Shown here: piece by piece, positions 36,685 to 46,279 of the stretch | How the letters are laid out: the number at the start of each line of letters is the position of its first letter | How positions within the stretch are numbered: the first letter of the stretch is position 1 | Source: Oscillospiraceae bacterium | GTDB taxonomy: Bacteria; Bacillota; Clostridia; Oscillospirales; Ruminococcaceae | DNA: 64,000 nucleotides | Assembly (NCBI GenBank): GCA_021199795.1 | Contig: JAJQHJ010000003.1 | Coordinates: forward strand, 186,001 to 250,000 | Direction: 5' to 3' | Program-made: the position numbers and the translations under genes | Notes under the pieces: generated by a model | Database searches by the model: none | The model's input: only the letters and a program-made list of their open reading frames with translations | What the model was told of the DNA's origin: nothing

Positions 36685-37770
36685 GTGGACGACCGAAAAA
36701 TGAGAATACTTGCCGCCGTTGTTGACGAATATATAGTAACAGGCGAGCCGGTAGGGTCAAAATCAATAATGCGTTATGTCAATGCTTCAAGTGCGACTAT
36801 ACGCAACGAAATGGCTGAGCTTGAGAAGCAGGGCTATCTTGAACAACCTCATACTTCATCCGGAAGAGTTCCGACCTACAGCGGCTATAGACTGTATGTC
36901 GACCATCTTATGCAGACTAATCCGATTTCAGAGGATGAGCAGAAACAGCTTGAAAGTATGCTTCCGAAGAATGACTATTCCGAGGAGAATCTGGTTAAGT
37001 CCGCTTCAAACGCCTTGGCAGAGCTAACAAGCTGTGCGACATTCGTGACAACTGAGAATCCTAAATTTTCAGTGATAACAAAGGTCGAGGTTATCCCGAC
37101 CGGGAAGCGGATGTATGTTCTTCTGATGATCTCGTCTACCGGAAGAATTCAGAACAGAACCTGTAGGCTACAGCTTGACCTGACTGATGACCAGCTCAGG
37201 TACTTCACAGATTTCGTAAAGGAAAATCTTGAGGGTCTTCCGATAAACGTGTTCAGTGATGAAATGCTTGAGAAGCTTGAAACTGCGATGGGAACCTACC
37301 TGTTGACATTGTCACCGCTTATGCAGGCGATATTCGATATGTCAAAGGATATGGCTCAGAGAGATATATCCATTTCGGGAGCTAAGAATCTCATTACGAG
37401 AACTGATGTCGATCGCAATGAACTTATGACATTCATTGACACAAGCGATGAGCTTAGGGAGCTTATCGACGACAGCTTCAGCGGAATTCACGTCCTGTTC
37501 TCGGACGAAAGCGACAGCTTTGTAATCGGCAATTCAAGTCTTGTAAGTGGGGATTTCACAAAGAATGGTGAAATTGCCGGGCATTTGGGTGTTATCGGTC
37601 CTATGCGGATTGACTACAAGAAAGTTATTCCTTACGTTGAATTTTTCACAAATAAGATTTCAGAAATTCTCTCAACTGCTGAGGGCGCACAGAATGAACT
37701 GAGGGTAATTCCAAGCGACGACGTTGTTGAGGAACGAAAAGATACAAACGATAATGAGGTGAATACATGA
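36685..37770 (+). CDS. hrcA: Heat-inducible transcription repressor HrcA
   Basis: This 361-aa repressor binds CIRCE and is kept active by the GroE chaperonin in studied species. It has the N-terminal winged helix (RKMRILAAVVDEYIVTGEPVGSKSI) and the HrcA signature YLEQPHTSSGRVPTYSGYRLYVD. I start at GTG 36685 because AGGTGAGG lies 6 bases upstream; an earlier in-frame GTG at 36673 falls inside that RBS. Its end overlaps grpE by 4 bases. Confidence 0.95.
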   Translation: MDDRKMRILAAVVDEYIVTGEPVGSKSIMRYVNASSATIRNEMAELEKQGYLEQPHTSSGRVPTYSGYRLYVDHLMQTNPISEDEQKQLESMLPKNDYSEENLVKSASNALAELTSCATFVTTENPKFSVITKVEVIPTGKRMYVLLMISSTGRIQNRTCRLQLDLTDDQLRYFTDFVKENLEGLPINVFSDEMLEKLETAMGTYLLTLSPLMQAIFDMSKDMAQRDISISGAKNLITRTDVDRNELMTFIDTSDELRELIDDSFSGIHVLFSDESDSFVIGNSSLVSGDFTKNGEIAGHLGVIGPMRIDYKKVIPYVEFFTNKISEILSTAEGAQNELRVIPSDDVVEERKDTNDNEVNT

Positions 37771-38354
37771 GCAGTGAAGATATAAAGGAAGAGAAAACCG
37801 AAGAGGAGATTTCTGATACATCTGAAGAAATCGAATCTGAGGCTTCATCTGAAGAAGAAGTCCTTGAAACTGAAGAAGTCCCCGAAGAAGATGATGAGCT
37901 CACTCTTCTCAGAAAAGAAAACGATGAGATAATAAAGGAGCTCGATGACCTAAAGGATAAATACCAGAGACTTGCAGCTGAGTACGATAATTTCAGAAAA
38001 CGCACTCAGAAAGAAAAGGCTGAGATTTATCCGGACGCGATGGTTGCAGCAATCAAAGAATTCCTGCCAATGGCAGACAATTTTGAGCGCGCCGCCAGTG
38101 CAGAGACAACCGATGAAAAATACAAGTCGGGTGTCATGATGATTCAGAATCAGCTTTCCGAGGCTTTGAAAAAGCTCGGAGTTGAGATAATCGACCGGAA
38201 AGGAGAGGAGTTCAATCCGGAGCTCGAGGATGCTGTAACTCAGATAGTCGATGAAAACCTTGGCGACAATGTCGTTGCCGAAGTTTATCAGAAAGGCTAC
38301 AAGCGTGGCGATAAGGTTATAAGACCAGCAATGGTCGCCGTTGCGAATTGTTAG
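37767..38354 (+). CDS. grpE: Nucleotide exchange factor GrpE
   Basis: This 195-aa co-chaperone releases ADP from DnaK. It has a long acidic N terminus (about 1-50, Glu/Ser-rich), a coiled-coil stretch (50-110, with RLAAEYDNFRKRTQKE) and the C-terminal beta domain (KGYKRGDKVIRPAMVAVAN). The ATGA overlap couples it to hrcA; GAGGTG in the end of hrcA serves as RBS. Confidence 0.96.
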   Translation: MSSEDIKEEKTEEEISDTSEEIESEASSEEEVLETEEVPEEDDELTLLRKENDEIIKELDDLKDKYQRLAAEYDNFRKRTQKEKAEIYPDAMVAAIKEFLPMADNFERAASAETTDEKYKSGVMMIQNQLSEALKKLGVEIIDRKGEEFNPELEDAVTQIVDENLGDNVVAEVYQKGYKRGDKVIRPAMVAVANC

Positions 38355-38408
38355 CCCGAAATAAAAAACAAATCCAAATTTATCATACTTAACAAGGAGA
38401 GATTTATT

Positions 38409-40244
38409 ATGTCAAAAATCATAGGTATAGACCTTGGTACAACCAATTCATGTGTAGCCGTCGTTGAGGGCAGCGAGGCAGTCGTAATCCCCAACAGTGA
38501 GGGTGCAAGAACAACCCCGTCTGTTGTCGGAGTATCAAAGAACGGCGACAGACTTGTAGGTCAGGTCGCAAAGAGACAGGCAGTTGTCAACTATGACAAC
38601 ACCGTAATTTCAATCAAGCGTCATATGGGTTCTGATTATAAGGCTCAGATGGGCGGCAAGAGCTACACTCCTCAGGAGATTTCCGCAATGATTCTCCAGA
38701 AGCTGAAAGCTGATGCAGAGGCTTACCTTGGCGAAAAGGTAACCGACGCTGTCATCACAGTTCCTGCTTACTTCACTGACTCCCAGCGTCAGGCAACCAA
38801 GGATGCAGGACAGATTGCTGGTCTTAACGTCAGAAGAATTATCAACGAGCCTACAGCTGCTGCACTTTCCTACGGAATCGATAAGGAAGAAAGCCAGAAA
38901 GTTATGGTTTATGACCTCGGCGGCGGTACTTTCGATGTCTCCATCATCGAAATGGGCGAGGGTGTAACCGAAGTATTGGCTACAGCTGGTAACAACCACC
39001 TCGGCGGCGATGACTTCGACCAGAGAATAATCGACCTCTTGGTCAGCGAATTCAAGAAGTCTGATGGAATTGACCTTTCCAACGATAAGATGGCAATGCA
39101 GAGACTCAAGGAAGCTGCTGAAAAGGCTAAGATCGAGCTTTCAAACGTTGCATCCTCGAATATCAATCTTCCGTTCATCACTGCTGATGCAACAGGACCT
39201 AAGCACCTCGACTACACTCTCACAAGAGCCAAGTTCAACGAAATCACTGCTGACCTCGTTGAGGCTACTGTAGGACCTGTAAAGCAGGCACTTTCCGACA
39301 GTGGACTTTCAACTGACGACATCCACAAGGTTCTCATGGTCGGCGGCTCTTCAAGAATTCCCGCAGTTGTAGATACAGTAAGAAAGATCACCGGCAAGGA
39401 GCCGTTCAAGGGAATCAACCCGGATGAGTGCGTAGCTTTGGGCGCAGCACTTCAGGGCGGTATCTTAGGCGGCGGCGTCAAGGAAGGACTTTTACTTCTT
39501 GATGTAACCCCACTTTCACTCGGACTTGAGACAATGGGCGGTATCTGCACCAGAATCATCGAAAGAAACACCACTATCCCTGTTTCCAAGTCTCAGGTAT
39601 TCTCCACTGCTGCTGATAATCAGTCCGCAGTTGATATCAATATCCTCCAGGGCGAAAGAGAATTCGCCAAGGATAACAAACAGCTCGGTATGTTCCGTCT
39701 TGATGGTATTGCTCCCGCTCCGAGAGGAATTCCTCAGATCGAAGTAACATTCGATATCGACGCCAATGGTATCGTAAACGTATCTGCTAAGGATCTTGGA
39801 ACCGGTAAGCAGCAGAAGATCACAATCACTTCTTCCACCAACATGTCCAAGGACGATATTGATAAGGCTGTCAAGGAAGCAGAGCAGTTTGCAGCTGAGG
39901 ACAAGAAGAAGCGTGAAGACGTCGACGCAAGAAATCAGGCAGACCAGATGGTCTTCCAGTGCAAGAAGTCCCTCGAGGAATTCGGCGACAAGGTGGATGC
40001 TTCGGATAAGTCCGATTGCGAAGCCAAGATTTCTGCACTCGAAGAGGCTCTCAAGGGCACTGATATTGAGCTCATCAAGGCTAAGGAGAAAGAGCTCGAG
40101 CAGTCAATTCAGAATATAGCTACAAAGGTTTACTCTGCCGCAGCTGCAGAACAGCAGAATCAGCAGGGAACTGACAACAGCAACGGTGGCTCCAACGGCG
40201 GAGACGATAATGTAGTTGATGCCGACTTCACCGACGCTGACTGA
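38409..40244 (+). CDS. dnaK: Chaperone protein DnaK (Hsp70)
   Basis: This 611-aa ATP-driven chaperone has [17 protein letters not shown] at the N terminus, the [13 protein letters not shown] and [13 protein letters not shown]ase segments, [10 protein letters not shown] and a substrate-binding domain from about residue 370. A Gly/Asn/Gln-rich tail ends in a short acidic motif. It is slightly short for the family, as is common in Gram-positive DnaK, which lacks a segment of the N-terminal domain. AAGGAGAG precedes the ATG. Confidence 0.98.
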   Translation: MSKIIGIDLGTTNSCVAVVEGSEAVVIPNSEGARTTPSVVGVSKNGDRLVGQVAKRQAVVNYDNTVISIKRHMGSDYKAQMGGKSYTPQEISAMILQKLKADAEAYLGEKVTDAVITVPAYFTDSQRQATKDAGQIAGLNVRRIINEPTAAALSYGIDKEESQKVMVYDLGGGTFDVSIIEMGEGVTEVLATAGNNHLGGDDFDQRIIDLLVSEFKKSDGIDLSNDKMAMQRLKEAAEKAKIELSNVASSNINLPFITADATGPKHLDYTLTRAKFNEITADLVEATVGPVKQALSDSGLSTDDIHKVLMVGGSSRIPAVVDTVRKITGKEPFKGINPDECVALGAALQGGILGGGVKEGLLLLDVTPLSLGLETMGGICTRIIERNTTIPVSKSQVFSTAADNQSAVDINILQGEREFAKDNKQLGMFRLDGIAPAPRGIPQIEVTFDIDANGIVNVSAKDLGTGKQQKITITSSTNMSKDDIDKAVKEAEQFAAEDKKKREDVDARNQADQMVFQCKKSLEEFGDKVDASDKSDCEAKISALEEALKGTDIELIKAKEKELEQSIQNIATKVYSAAAAEQQNQQGTDNSNGGSNGGDDNVVDADFTDAD

Positions 40245-40267
40245 TTGGAATAGATAAGTAATATAAA

Positions 40268-40302
40268 GCCAATCCGCCGGGTATAAGGCACGGCGGATTG
40301 GC
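40268..40302 (+). promoter_or_regulatory. Strong hairpin between dnaK and dnaJ
   Basis: GCCAATCCGCC (40268-40278) pairs perfectly over 11 bp with GGCGGATTGGC (40292-40302), 13-base loop. No T tract follows, so it is more likely an RNA processing or stability element, or a leaky terminator lowering dnaJ. Confidence 0.65.
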
Positions 40303-40326
40303 AAGCTTTCAATATGGGAGTATATT

Positions 40327-41511
40327 ATGGCGGACAAAAGAGATTACTACGAGGTACTGGGTGTACAGAAGACAGCTTCTGATGAAGAGCTCAAGCACGC
40401 TTACAGAACCCTCGCAAAGAAATATCATCCCGACCTTCATCCGAACGACAAGGAAGCCGAGGCTAAATTCAAAGAGGTCAACGAAGCCTATGAAGTTCTT
40501 TCGGACAAGGACAAGAGGCAGAAATATGACCAGTTTGGCTTTGCAGGAGTAGATCCGAGCTATGCCGCAGGTCAGGGAGCCGGAGGAGCATATGGCTCCT
40601 ATGGCGGAACCGGTGGCTTTGGCGGTGGATTCGGAGGATTTGGCGCAGATATGGGCGACATTTTCGATGCATTCTTTGGCGGAGGATCAACCCGTTCAAG
40701 CAGTTCCAACGCGAATGCACCGAAGCGTGGTCAGGACTTGCGTCAGGAAATGACAATAAGCTTCATGGAAGCCTGCAAGGGCACCAGGAAGAATGTCAGA
40801 GTTTCACGTTATGACACCTGCCCAGATTGTAAGGGAACCGGATGCAAGGGTGGCGCACAGCCAGAAACCTGTCCCGATTGCCACGGCACCGGAACAGTAA
40901 GAATAAATCAGAGAACTGCTTTCGGCACATTCCAGTCGACACAGCCTTGTTCGAGGTGCGGCGGAAGAGGAAAGATTATAAGGGAAGCCTGCACCACCTG
41001 TCAGGGACAGGGAAGAGTTCGTTCAACTTTGTCCCGTGAAGTGGAAATCCCTGCCGGAATTGATGACGGTCAGACTCTTCGTGTTCCGGGAGCCGGCAAC
41101 TGCGGTGTAAATGGCGGTGGCTTCGGCGACCTCAACATCAAGGTAAATGTCACAGAGGACGACCTCTTTGAACGTGAGGGCTACGATATCTATACCGAGG
41201 TTCCTATATCATATATTCAAGCAGTCCTTGGCGACGAAATAACCGTACCGACAATCGACGGCAACGTCAAATACACTGTTCCTGCCGGAACACAGACCGG
41301 AACTGTTTTCAGACTCAGGGGCAAGGGCGTAAAACGCCTTTATAAGACTGACCGCGGAGATCAGTATGTGACTGTCAAGGTTGAAGTTCCTAAGAATCTC
41401 AATAAGAAGCAAGCTGACCTGCTAAAGGCGTTTGATGATTCGCTTGAGGACAGAAACTCGGCATCAAGAAAAGGCTTCTTTGACAAGCTGAAAGGCTATT
41501 GGAATAACTGA
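40327..41511 (+). CDS. dnaJ: Chaperone protein DnaJ (Hsp40)
   Basis: This 394-aa co-chaperone stimulates DnaK ATPase. The J domain has HPD in KYHPDLHP. A Gly/Phe-rich linker follows (about 80-120), then four zinc-binding repeats ([32 protein letters not shown]) and two C-terminal beta domains. It is the last gene of the CIRCE operon. No clear terminator follows. Confidence 0.97.
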   Translation: MADKRDYYEVLGVQKTASDEELKHAYRTLAKKYHPDLHPNDKEAEAKFKEVNEAYEVLSDKDKRQKYDQFGFAGVDPSYAAGQGAGGAYGSYGGTGGFGGGFGGFGADMGDIFDAFFGGGSTRSSSSNANAPKRGQDLRQEMTISFMEACKGTRKNVRVSRYDTCPDCKGTGCKGGAQPETCPDCHGTGTVRINQRTAFGTFQSTQPCSRCGGRGKIIREACTTCQGQGRVRSTLSREVEIPAGIDDGQTLRVPGAGNCGVNGGGFGDLNIKVNVTEDDLFEREGYDIYTEVPISYIQAVLGDEITVPTIDGNVKYTVPAGTQTGTVFRLRGKGVKRLYKTDRGDQYVTVKVEVPKNLNKKQADLLKAFDDSLEDRNSASRKGFFDKLKGYWNN

Positions 41512-41558
41512 CCGGCTGTATTGTGTGGATGTGAATCTATCCGTATCATATATTTATA

Positions 41559-41587
41559 TTTACAATCACTGCTGTATGAGTTATAAT
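41559..41587 (+). promoter_or_regulatory. Promoter of the alpha-galactosidase gene
   Basis: TTTACA (41559-41564) and TATAAT (41582-41587), 17-base spacing. The leader is about 100 bases long. It contains a hairpin with ACAG-CTTTTCT (near 41605-41620) pairing to AGAAAAG-CTGT (near 41630-41640). Confidence 0.7.
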
Positions 41588-41695
41588 CTTATCATAAAAG
41601 GCTTACAGCGCGCTTTTCTGACTGTTTTAGAAAAGCTGTCGCATAGCCATGATGTGTAATAAATTCATACTTGCATCTGAAAGGAAGAATATTAT

Positions 41696-42856
41696 ATGCC
41701 TAAGAATCTGGGACTCACTCCGCCAATGGGCTGGAACTCATGGAACACTTTCACCTGGAACATAAACGAAGAGCTTGTTATGCAAGCTGCAGACGAAATG
41801 GTAGCAACCGGGCTCAAGGATTGCGGCTATGAATACATAGTCATCGACGACTGCTGGTCCAAGAAAGAAAGAGACGAAAACGGCAGACTCGTAGCAGATC
41901 CCGAAAAGTTCCCTCACGGAATGAAGTATCTTGCCGACTACATTCATTCAAAGGGGCTCAAATTCGGTATGTATTCCTGCTCCGGAACCCATACATGTGC
42001 TGCTTATCCGGCATCATTCGAGCATGAATTCGTCGATGCCAACACTTTTGCCGAGTGGGGAGTCGACTTCTTGAAGTACGACTACTGCTTCAAGCCTAAG
42101 GGAATCCCCGGTGAACTTCTCTACAAGAGAATGGGCATGGCTTTAAGAAACTGCGGAAGAGATATTCTTTTCTCAGCCTGCAACTGGGGTCAGGACGATG
42201 TATATTCCTGGATCAAGGAAACCGGAGCCCAGATGTTCCGTTCAACCGGCGACATTCAGGACAGCTGGAAGTCTATCGTAAACCTCGCTCAGTCTCAGTT
42301 TGGCAGACAGAGTCAGCAGGGAGTTTACTGCTGGAACGATATCGATATGCTCGTTGTAGGTATGCACGGTGGCTCCAATAATGACTTCATCGGTGACGGT
42401 GGATTCGGCTGCACAGATACCGAATACAAGTCTCACTTCTCGCTCTGGGCGATGATGAATTCCCCTCTGATGATCGGCTGTGACATAAGAAACATGACTG
42501 ATGCCACCAAGGAAATCCTCATGAACAAGGATATCATTGCTATAAATCAGGATCCCGAGGGTAGGGGAGCTTATGTTCTTGATTCATCCGGATGGGATAA
42601 CGGTCAGGTCAAGATTCTCATAAAGCCTCTCGAAAACGGCGATTATGCTATAGGCATGTTCAATTTTGGCGACAAGTTCGGATCACGCGCCTCGTTCCCG
42701 TTCTGGAATATGGGACTTCCGTCTGCTGCGGGATATGGCTTTGAAATGTATGATTGCTGGAAGCATGAGGTTATCGGCACATTTGCTGAAAGATTCACAG
42801 CTGATGTCGAGTCTCATGATTGCCTTATCATGCGTGCCAGACTTGTCAAGCTCTGA
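41696..42856 (+). CDS. GH27 family alpha-galactosidase
   Basis: This 386-aa protein has the GH27 barrel: TPPMGWNSWNTF at the start, VIDDCW, FLKYDYC with the nucleophile Asp129, STGDIQDSW with acid/base Asp186, and CWNDIDMLVVG. A C-terminal beta domain begins near residue 290. It removes terminal alpha-galactose from raffinose-type sugars or galactomannan. No signal peptide, so it acts in the cytoplasm. It complements the GH26 and GH95 enzymes elsewhere in the window in a glycan-degrading lifestyle. AAGGAAGAA precedes the ATG. Its stop shares bases with the next small gene (TGATG). Confidence 0.93.
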   Translation: MPKNLGLTPPMGWNSWNTFTWNINEELVMQAADEMVATGLKDCGYEYIVIDDCWSKKERDENGRLVADPEKFPHGMKYLADYIHSKGLKFGMYSCSGTHTCAAYPASFEHEFVDANTFAEWGVDFLKYDYCFKPKGIPGELLYKRMGMALRNCGRDILFSACNWGQDDVYSWIKETGAQMFRSTGDIQDSWKSIVNLAQSQFGRQSQQGVYCWNDIDMLVVGMHGGSNNDFIGDGGFGCTDTEYKSHFSLWAMMNSPLMIGCDIRNMTDATKEILMNKDIIAINQDPEGRGAYVLDSSGWDNGQVKILIKPLENGDYAIGMFNFGDKFGSRASFPFWNMGLPSAAGYGFEMYDCWKHEVIGTFAERFTADVESHDCLIMRARLVKL

Positions 42857-43059
42857 TGGCTAATTTTGAAACCTGCCGTCAGTGTGGAAATAAGCTTTAT
42901 GGTGATGATATAGCGATTTATCGTAAGCTTGTTCTCAGGTGTGCTGATGATTTCCTGTGTATTGATTGTCTTGCAGAGTATCTTGGGGTATCAAGAGCAG
43001 CAATTGAAGCAAAAATCAGGTATTATCGCGAAAGCGGAACATGTATGCTTTTCAAATGA
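42856..43059 (+). CDS. Small zinc-ribbon-like protein
   Basis: This 67-aa protein begins at ATG 42856 inside TGATG, overlapping the alpha-galactosidase stop by one base. It has two CX2C pairs (CRQCGNKL and CIDCLAEYLG), enough for one zinc site, followed by a helix-rich end. A longer reading frame upstream exists but lies inside the alpha-galactosidase gene. Coupled translation suggests the two are made together. The family is not one I can name; a protein-protein adapter or small regulator is possible. A strong terminator follows. Confidence 0.65.
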   Translation: MANFETCRQCGNKLYGDDIAIYRKLVLRCADDFLCIDCLAEYLGVSRAAIEAKIRYYRESGTCMLFK

Positions 43060-43065
43060 AATAAG

Positions 43066-43091
43066 AAGCCGGCAACCATGCCGGCTTTTTT
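43066..43091 (+). terminator. Intrinsic terminator after the zinc-ribbon gene
   Basis: AAGCCGGC (43066-43073) pairs with GCCGGCTT (43080-43087), followed by T. Confidence 0.92.
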
Positions 43092-43157
43092 AACAGACTT
43101 TCAACATACTGAGTGTGATACAGCGGTGAAAAGCTGTTGAAAGATAGCCGCTGCTAA

Positions 43158-43186
43158 TTGACTTTTAAATCAGGTAATGTTATCAT
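43158..43186 (+). promoter_or_regulatory. Promoter of the fused ABC transporter gene
   Basis: TTGACT (43158-43163) and TATCAT (43181-43186), 17-base spacing. CAGCGG and CCGCTG (near 43131 and 43148) form a dyad just upstream. Confidence 0.6.
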
Positions 43187-43285
43187 AGCTTTAAGATAAA
43201 ATCTAATAATAAGACACTTTTGAAAAAGTTGTCGGGTAATGGTATTACATATGTGAAAGGAGCTCCACGTAGTGGGTGATATATA

Positions 43286-46225
43286 ATGCTAAAACTAACC
43301 AACATCACAAAAGATTATTTCGTCGGTGACGAAACCATACACGCCCTCAAGGGCATCAGCATTGAGTTCAGAAAAAGTGAGTTTGTAGCAATCTTAGGTC
43401 CATCAGGTTGCGGAAAAACAACTTTACTCAACATCATTGGTGGACTCGACCAGTATACATCCGGCGACCTGTCCATCAATCGCCGCTCAACCAAGAAATT
43501 CAAGGATTCCGACTGGGACAGCTACCGTAACCATTCAGTTGGCTTTGTATTCCAGTCATATAACCTGATTCCGCATCAGACGGTACTTGCAAATGTTGAG
43601 CTTGCTTTGACATTAACGGGCGTCGGCAAGGCAGAGCGCAGGAAGAGGGCAATAGAAGCTCTCAAAAAGGTTGGTCTTGAGGATCAGCTGAACAAGAAGC
43701 CTAACCAGATGTCTGGCGGTCAGATGCAAAGAGTTGCAATTGCTAGAGCATTGGTCAATGACCCGGAAATCCTTATGGCGGATGAACCTACAGGTGCTCT
43801 TGACTCTACAACAAGCGTTCAGATTATGGAGATTCTGAAAGAAGTCTCAAAGGATCGCCTCGTTATAATGGTAACCCACAACCCTGAGCTTGCTGAGCAG
43901 TATGCAACAAGAATTGTAAGATGCCTTGATGGCGTAGTTCAGAGTGATTCTAATCCATATACAGAAGACGAATCTCAGGCTTCTCCAGATGAGATCAGAA
44001 AAGTGGGCAAAGAGAAGAAGCCGTCTATGTCATTTGGAACCGCTCTTTCTCTGTCTTTAAATAATCTCATGACAAAGAAAGCCAGAACGATTCTGACTTG
44101 CTTTGCAGGAAGTATAGGCATAATCGGAATAGCTTTGATTTTAGCCGTTTCTACTGGCGTTCAGAATTACATCGATAGAGTTCAGGAGGATACGCTCTCT
44201 TCTTACCCGATAACCATCAGTGCAAGCGAAGTTGACATGACTGAGCTTATGACATCACTTATGGGTGCCAGCAGCGACAGCAGGGAAGAGCACGAGCTCG
44301 ACGCTGTTTATGAAAGCAGCATCATGGCAAGCATGATGGAGTCGATGACTAATATTGAGACGAGAGAAAACAATCTTGTCAAGTTCAAGGAATATCTCGA
44401 GTCCTCTGAAGAAATGAAGACATATGCCTCTGCTTATAGTTATGAGTACGATACAGATATGAATGTCTATGTCACGAATTCTGACGGAGAGATTGTTAAG
44501 TCGGATATAACTGATCTCATGACTTCTCTTTATGCGAGTATGGGAGCCGACATTTCAAGTTCAACTTTATCGAGCTATATGTCACTTGATGCCTGGCAAC
44601 AGCTGTTAAGCGGGATGGACGGCGAGATTATAAACGAATCTATGACCGAGCAGTATGAAGTTGTTGCCGGACGCTGGCCTGAGAGCTACGATGAGATTGT
44701 CATAGTTGTTGATGAGAACAATGAAATCAACGACATGATGCTTTATGCAATGGGACTTGTTACAAGTGATGAGCTCATCAGCGCAATGAGTGGTGAAGAA
44801 TCAGACGAAGAAGATGAAAGCACAAAGTCTTGGAGCTATGAGGACATCATGAACCTCGACTTCAGAATAATTCTCGACTGCGATAAATACCAGCTCAGCG
44901 AGGACGGAATAACCTATATTGACGCTACAGAAACTGAAACAGGGTTGCAGCTTCTCTACGATTCAGACAATGCAATCAAGCTCAATGTTGTCGGAATAAT
45001 CCGTCAGAGTGAAGACTCCACATCAAGCTTTATGAGCGGAGTTATCGGCTACACAGGGGCACTCACAGAGTATATAATCGAGCAAACCGAGAATAGCACT
45101 CTTGTAACGGAACAGATAGAAAACCCTGAAACCGACGTCCTGACCGGACTTAAATTCGCAACTGACGATGATGAGCTCTCCATGGAAGACATTAAAGCCG
45201 AAGTGGATGATTGGATTTCTGACCTCGCTGACTCAGAAAAGGCTGAAATTTACCTGTCTTTGGCAAGTGTCCCAAGTGATGAATATGTAAGCATGGCTAT
45301 TGAGCAATATCGTTCAACAAATACAGATGAGGAGATCGAAAACCTCCTCGTGCAGGCATTTGTGTCTCAGACACAGATGGATGAGGAATCCATTCGTCAA
45401 TATCTCTCAACCCTCGATGCCACGACCAAAGAGACTTATATAAATCAGATTCTTTCCGCTTTGATTACTCAGCAGTATGCCGAGTCTATTTCGTTACAGT
45501 TATCTGCAATGAGCGATGAAGAGATTGCTTTAATGTTCGATTCATATGAGCTTTCAGATGAGGAATACCAATCGCTTTATGACGAATATATTCCGACCGG
45601 AGTTTCAGAATCGACATATGATGAAAATCTGGCACTTTTGGGCTACGTTGACCAGGGTTCACCGAGCACAATCTACATTTATGCCGCATCTTTTGAAGAC
45701 AAGGATGAGATCTCCACTCTGATAGAGGAATACAATGCGAGCGTTGATGAGGACGACCAGATATCCTACACTGACTATATTGCACTCCTGATGTCATCAA
45801 TGACAACGATAATCAACGCCATATCCTATGTACTTATTGCATTTGTCGCGATATCGCTTATAGTTTCCTCGATAATGATTGCAGTTATAACCTATATCTC
45901 CGTTCTTGAGAGAACAAAGGAAATCGGTATTCTTCGTGCAATCGGAGCATCAAAGGGCGATATTTCAAGAGTATTCAACGCCGAAACGCTTATTGAGGGA
46001 TTTGTATCAGGTGCAATGGGAATTATAATCTCGCTTCTCCTGCTGATTCCTATAAACATTATCCTACAGAGCATCACTGGCATTTCCTATCTTGCGGCAT
46101 CACTTCCTGCTGTCAGTGCAGTGATACTGATAGCTATAAGCACAGTACTCACGCTGATTTCCGGACTTGTTCCGTCAAGCATGGCGGCTAAGAAAGATCC
46201 TGTAGAGGCCTTGAGAACAGAATAA
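43286..46225 (+). CDS. Fused ABC transporter ATPase/permease (MacB/FtsX type)
   Basis: This 979-aa protein joins an ATPase domain (1-230; Walker A GPSGCGKTT at 39-46, signature MSGGQMQRVAIARAL, Walker B ILMADEPTGAL) to an FtsX-type permease. One membrane helix lies near 268-292, a large extracellular domain of about 540 residues rich in Ser, Asp, Glu and Met follows, and three helices fill 835-979 (with the LERTKEIGILRAIGASKGDI coupling segment). Such mechanotransmitter-type ABC proteins act in lipoprotein handling, antimicrobial-peptide efflux or cell-wall signalling. No two-component genes are adjacent. The ATG has GGGTGAT upstream; AAAGGAG is further away. Confidence 0.88.
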   Translation: MLKLTNITKDYFVGDETIHALKGISIEFRKSEFVAILGPSGCGKTTLLNIIGGLDQYTSGDLSINRRSTKKFKDSDWDSYRNHSVGFVFQSYNLIPHQTVLANVELALTLTGVGKAERRKRAIEALKKVGLEDQLNKKPNQMSGGQMQRVAIARALVNDPEILMADEPTGALDSTTSVQIMEILKEVSKDRLVIMVTHNPELAEQYATRIVRCLDGVVQSDSNPYTEDESQASPDEIRKVGKEKKPSMSFGTALSLSLNNLMTKKARTILTCFAGSIGIIGIALILAVSTGVQNYIDRVQEDTLSSYPITISASEVDMTELMTSLMGASSDSREEHELDAVYESSIMASMMESMTNIETRENNLVKFKEYLESSEEMKTYASAYSYEYDTDMNVYVTNSDGEIVKSDITDLMTSLYASMGADISSSTLSSYMSLDAWQQLLSGMDGEIINESMTEQYEVVAGRWPESYDEIVIVVDENNEINDMMLYAMGLVTSDELISAMSGEESDEEDESTKSWSYEDIMNLDFRIILDCDKYQLSEDGITYIDATETETGLQLLYDSDNAIKLNVVGIIRQSEDSTSSFMSGVIGYTGALTEYIIEQTENSTLVTEQIENPETDVLTGLKFATDDDELSMEDIKAEVDDWISDLADSEKAEIYLSLASVPSDEYVSMAIEQYRSTNTDEEIENLLVQAFVSQTQMDEESIRQYLSTLDATTKETYINQILSALITQQYAESISLQLSAMSDEEIALMFDSYELSDEEYQSLYDEYIPTGVSESTYDENLALLGYVDQGSPSTIYIYAASFEDKDEISTLIEEYNASVDEDDQISYTDYIALLMSSMTTIINAISYVLIAFVAISLIVSSIMIAVITYISVLERTKEIGILRAIGASKGDISRVFNAETLIEGFVSGAMGIIISLLLLIPINIILQSITGISYLAASLPAVSAVILIAISTVLTLISGLVPSSMAAKKDPVEALRTE

Positions 46226-46240
46226 AATAGGCACAAAAAT

Positions 46241-46272
46241 AACGCTTCCGAGCAATTTCGGAAGCGTTTTTC
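46241..46272. terminator. Bidirectional terminator between the ABC gene and mfd
   Basis: AACGCTTCCGA (46241-46251) pairs with TCGGAAGCGTT (46258-46268) with T runs on both sides. Confidence 0.92.
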
Positions 46273-46279
46273 TTTTGCG

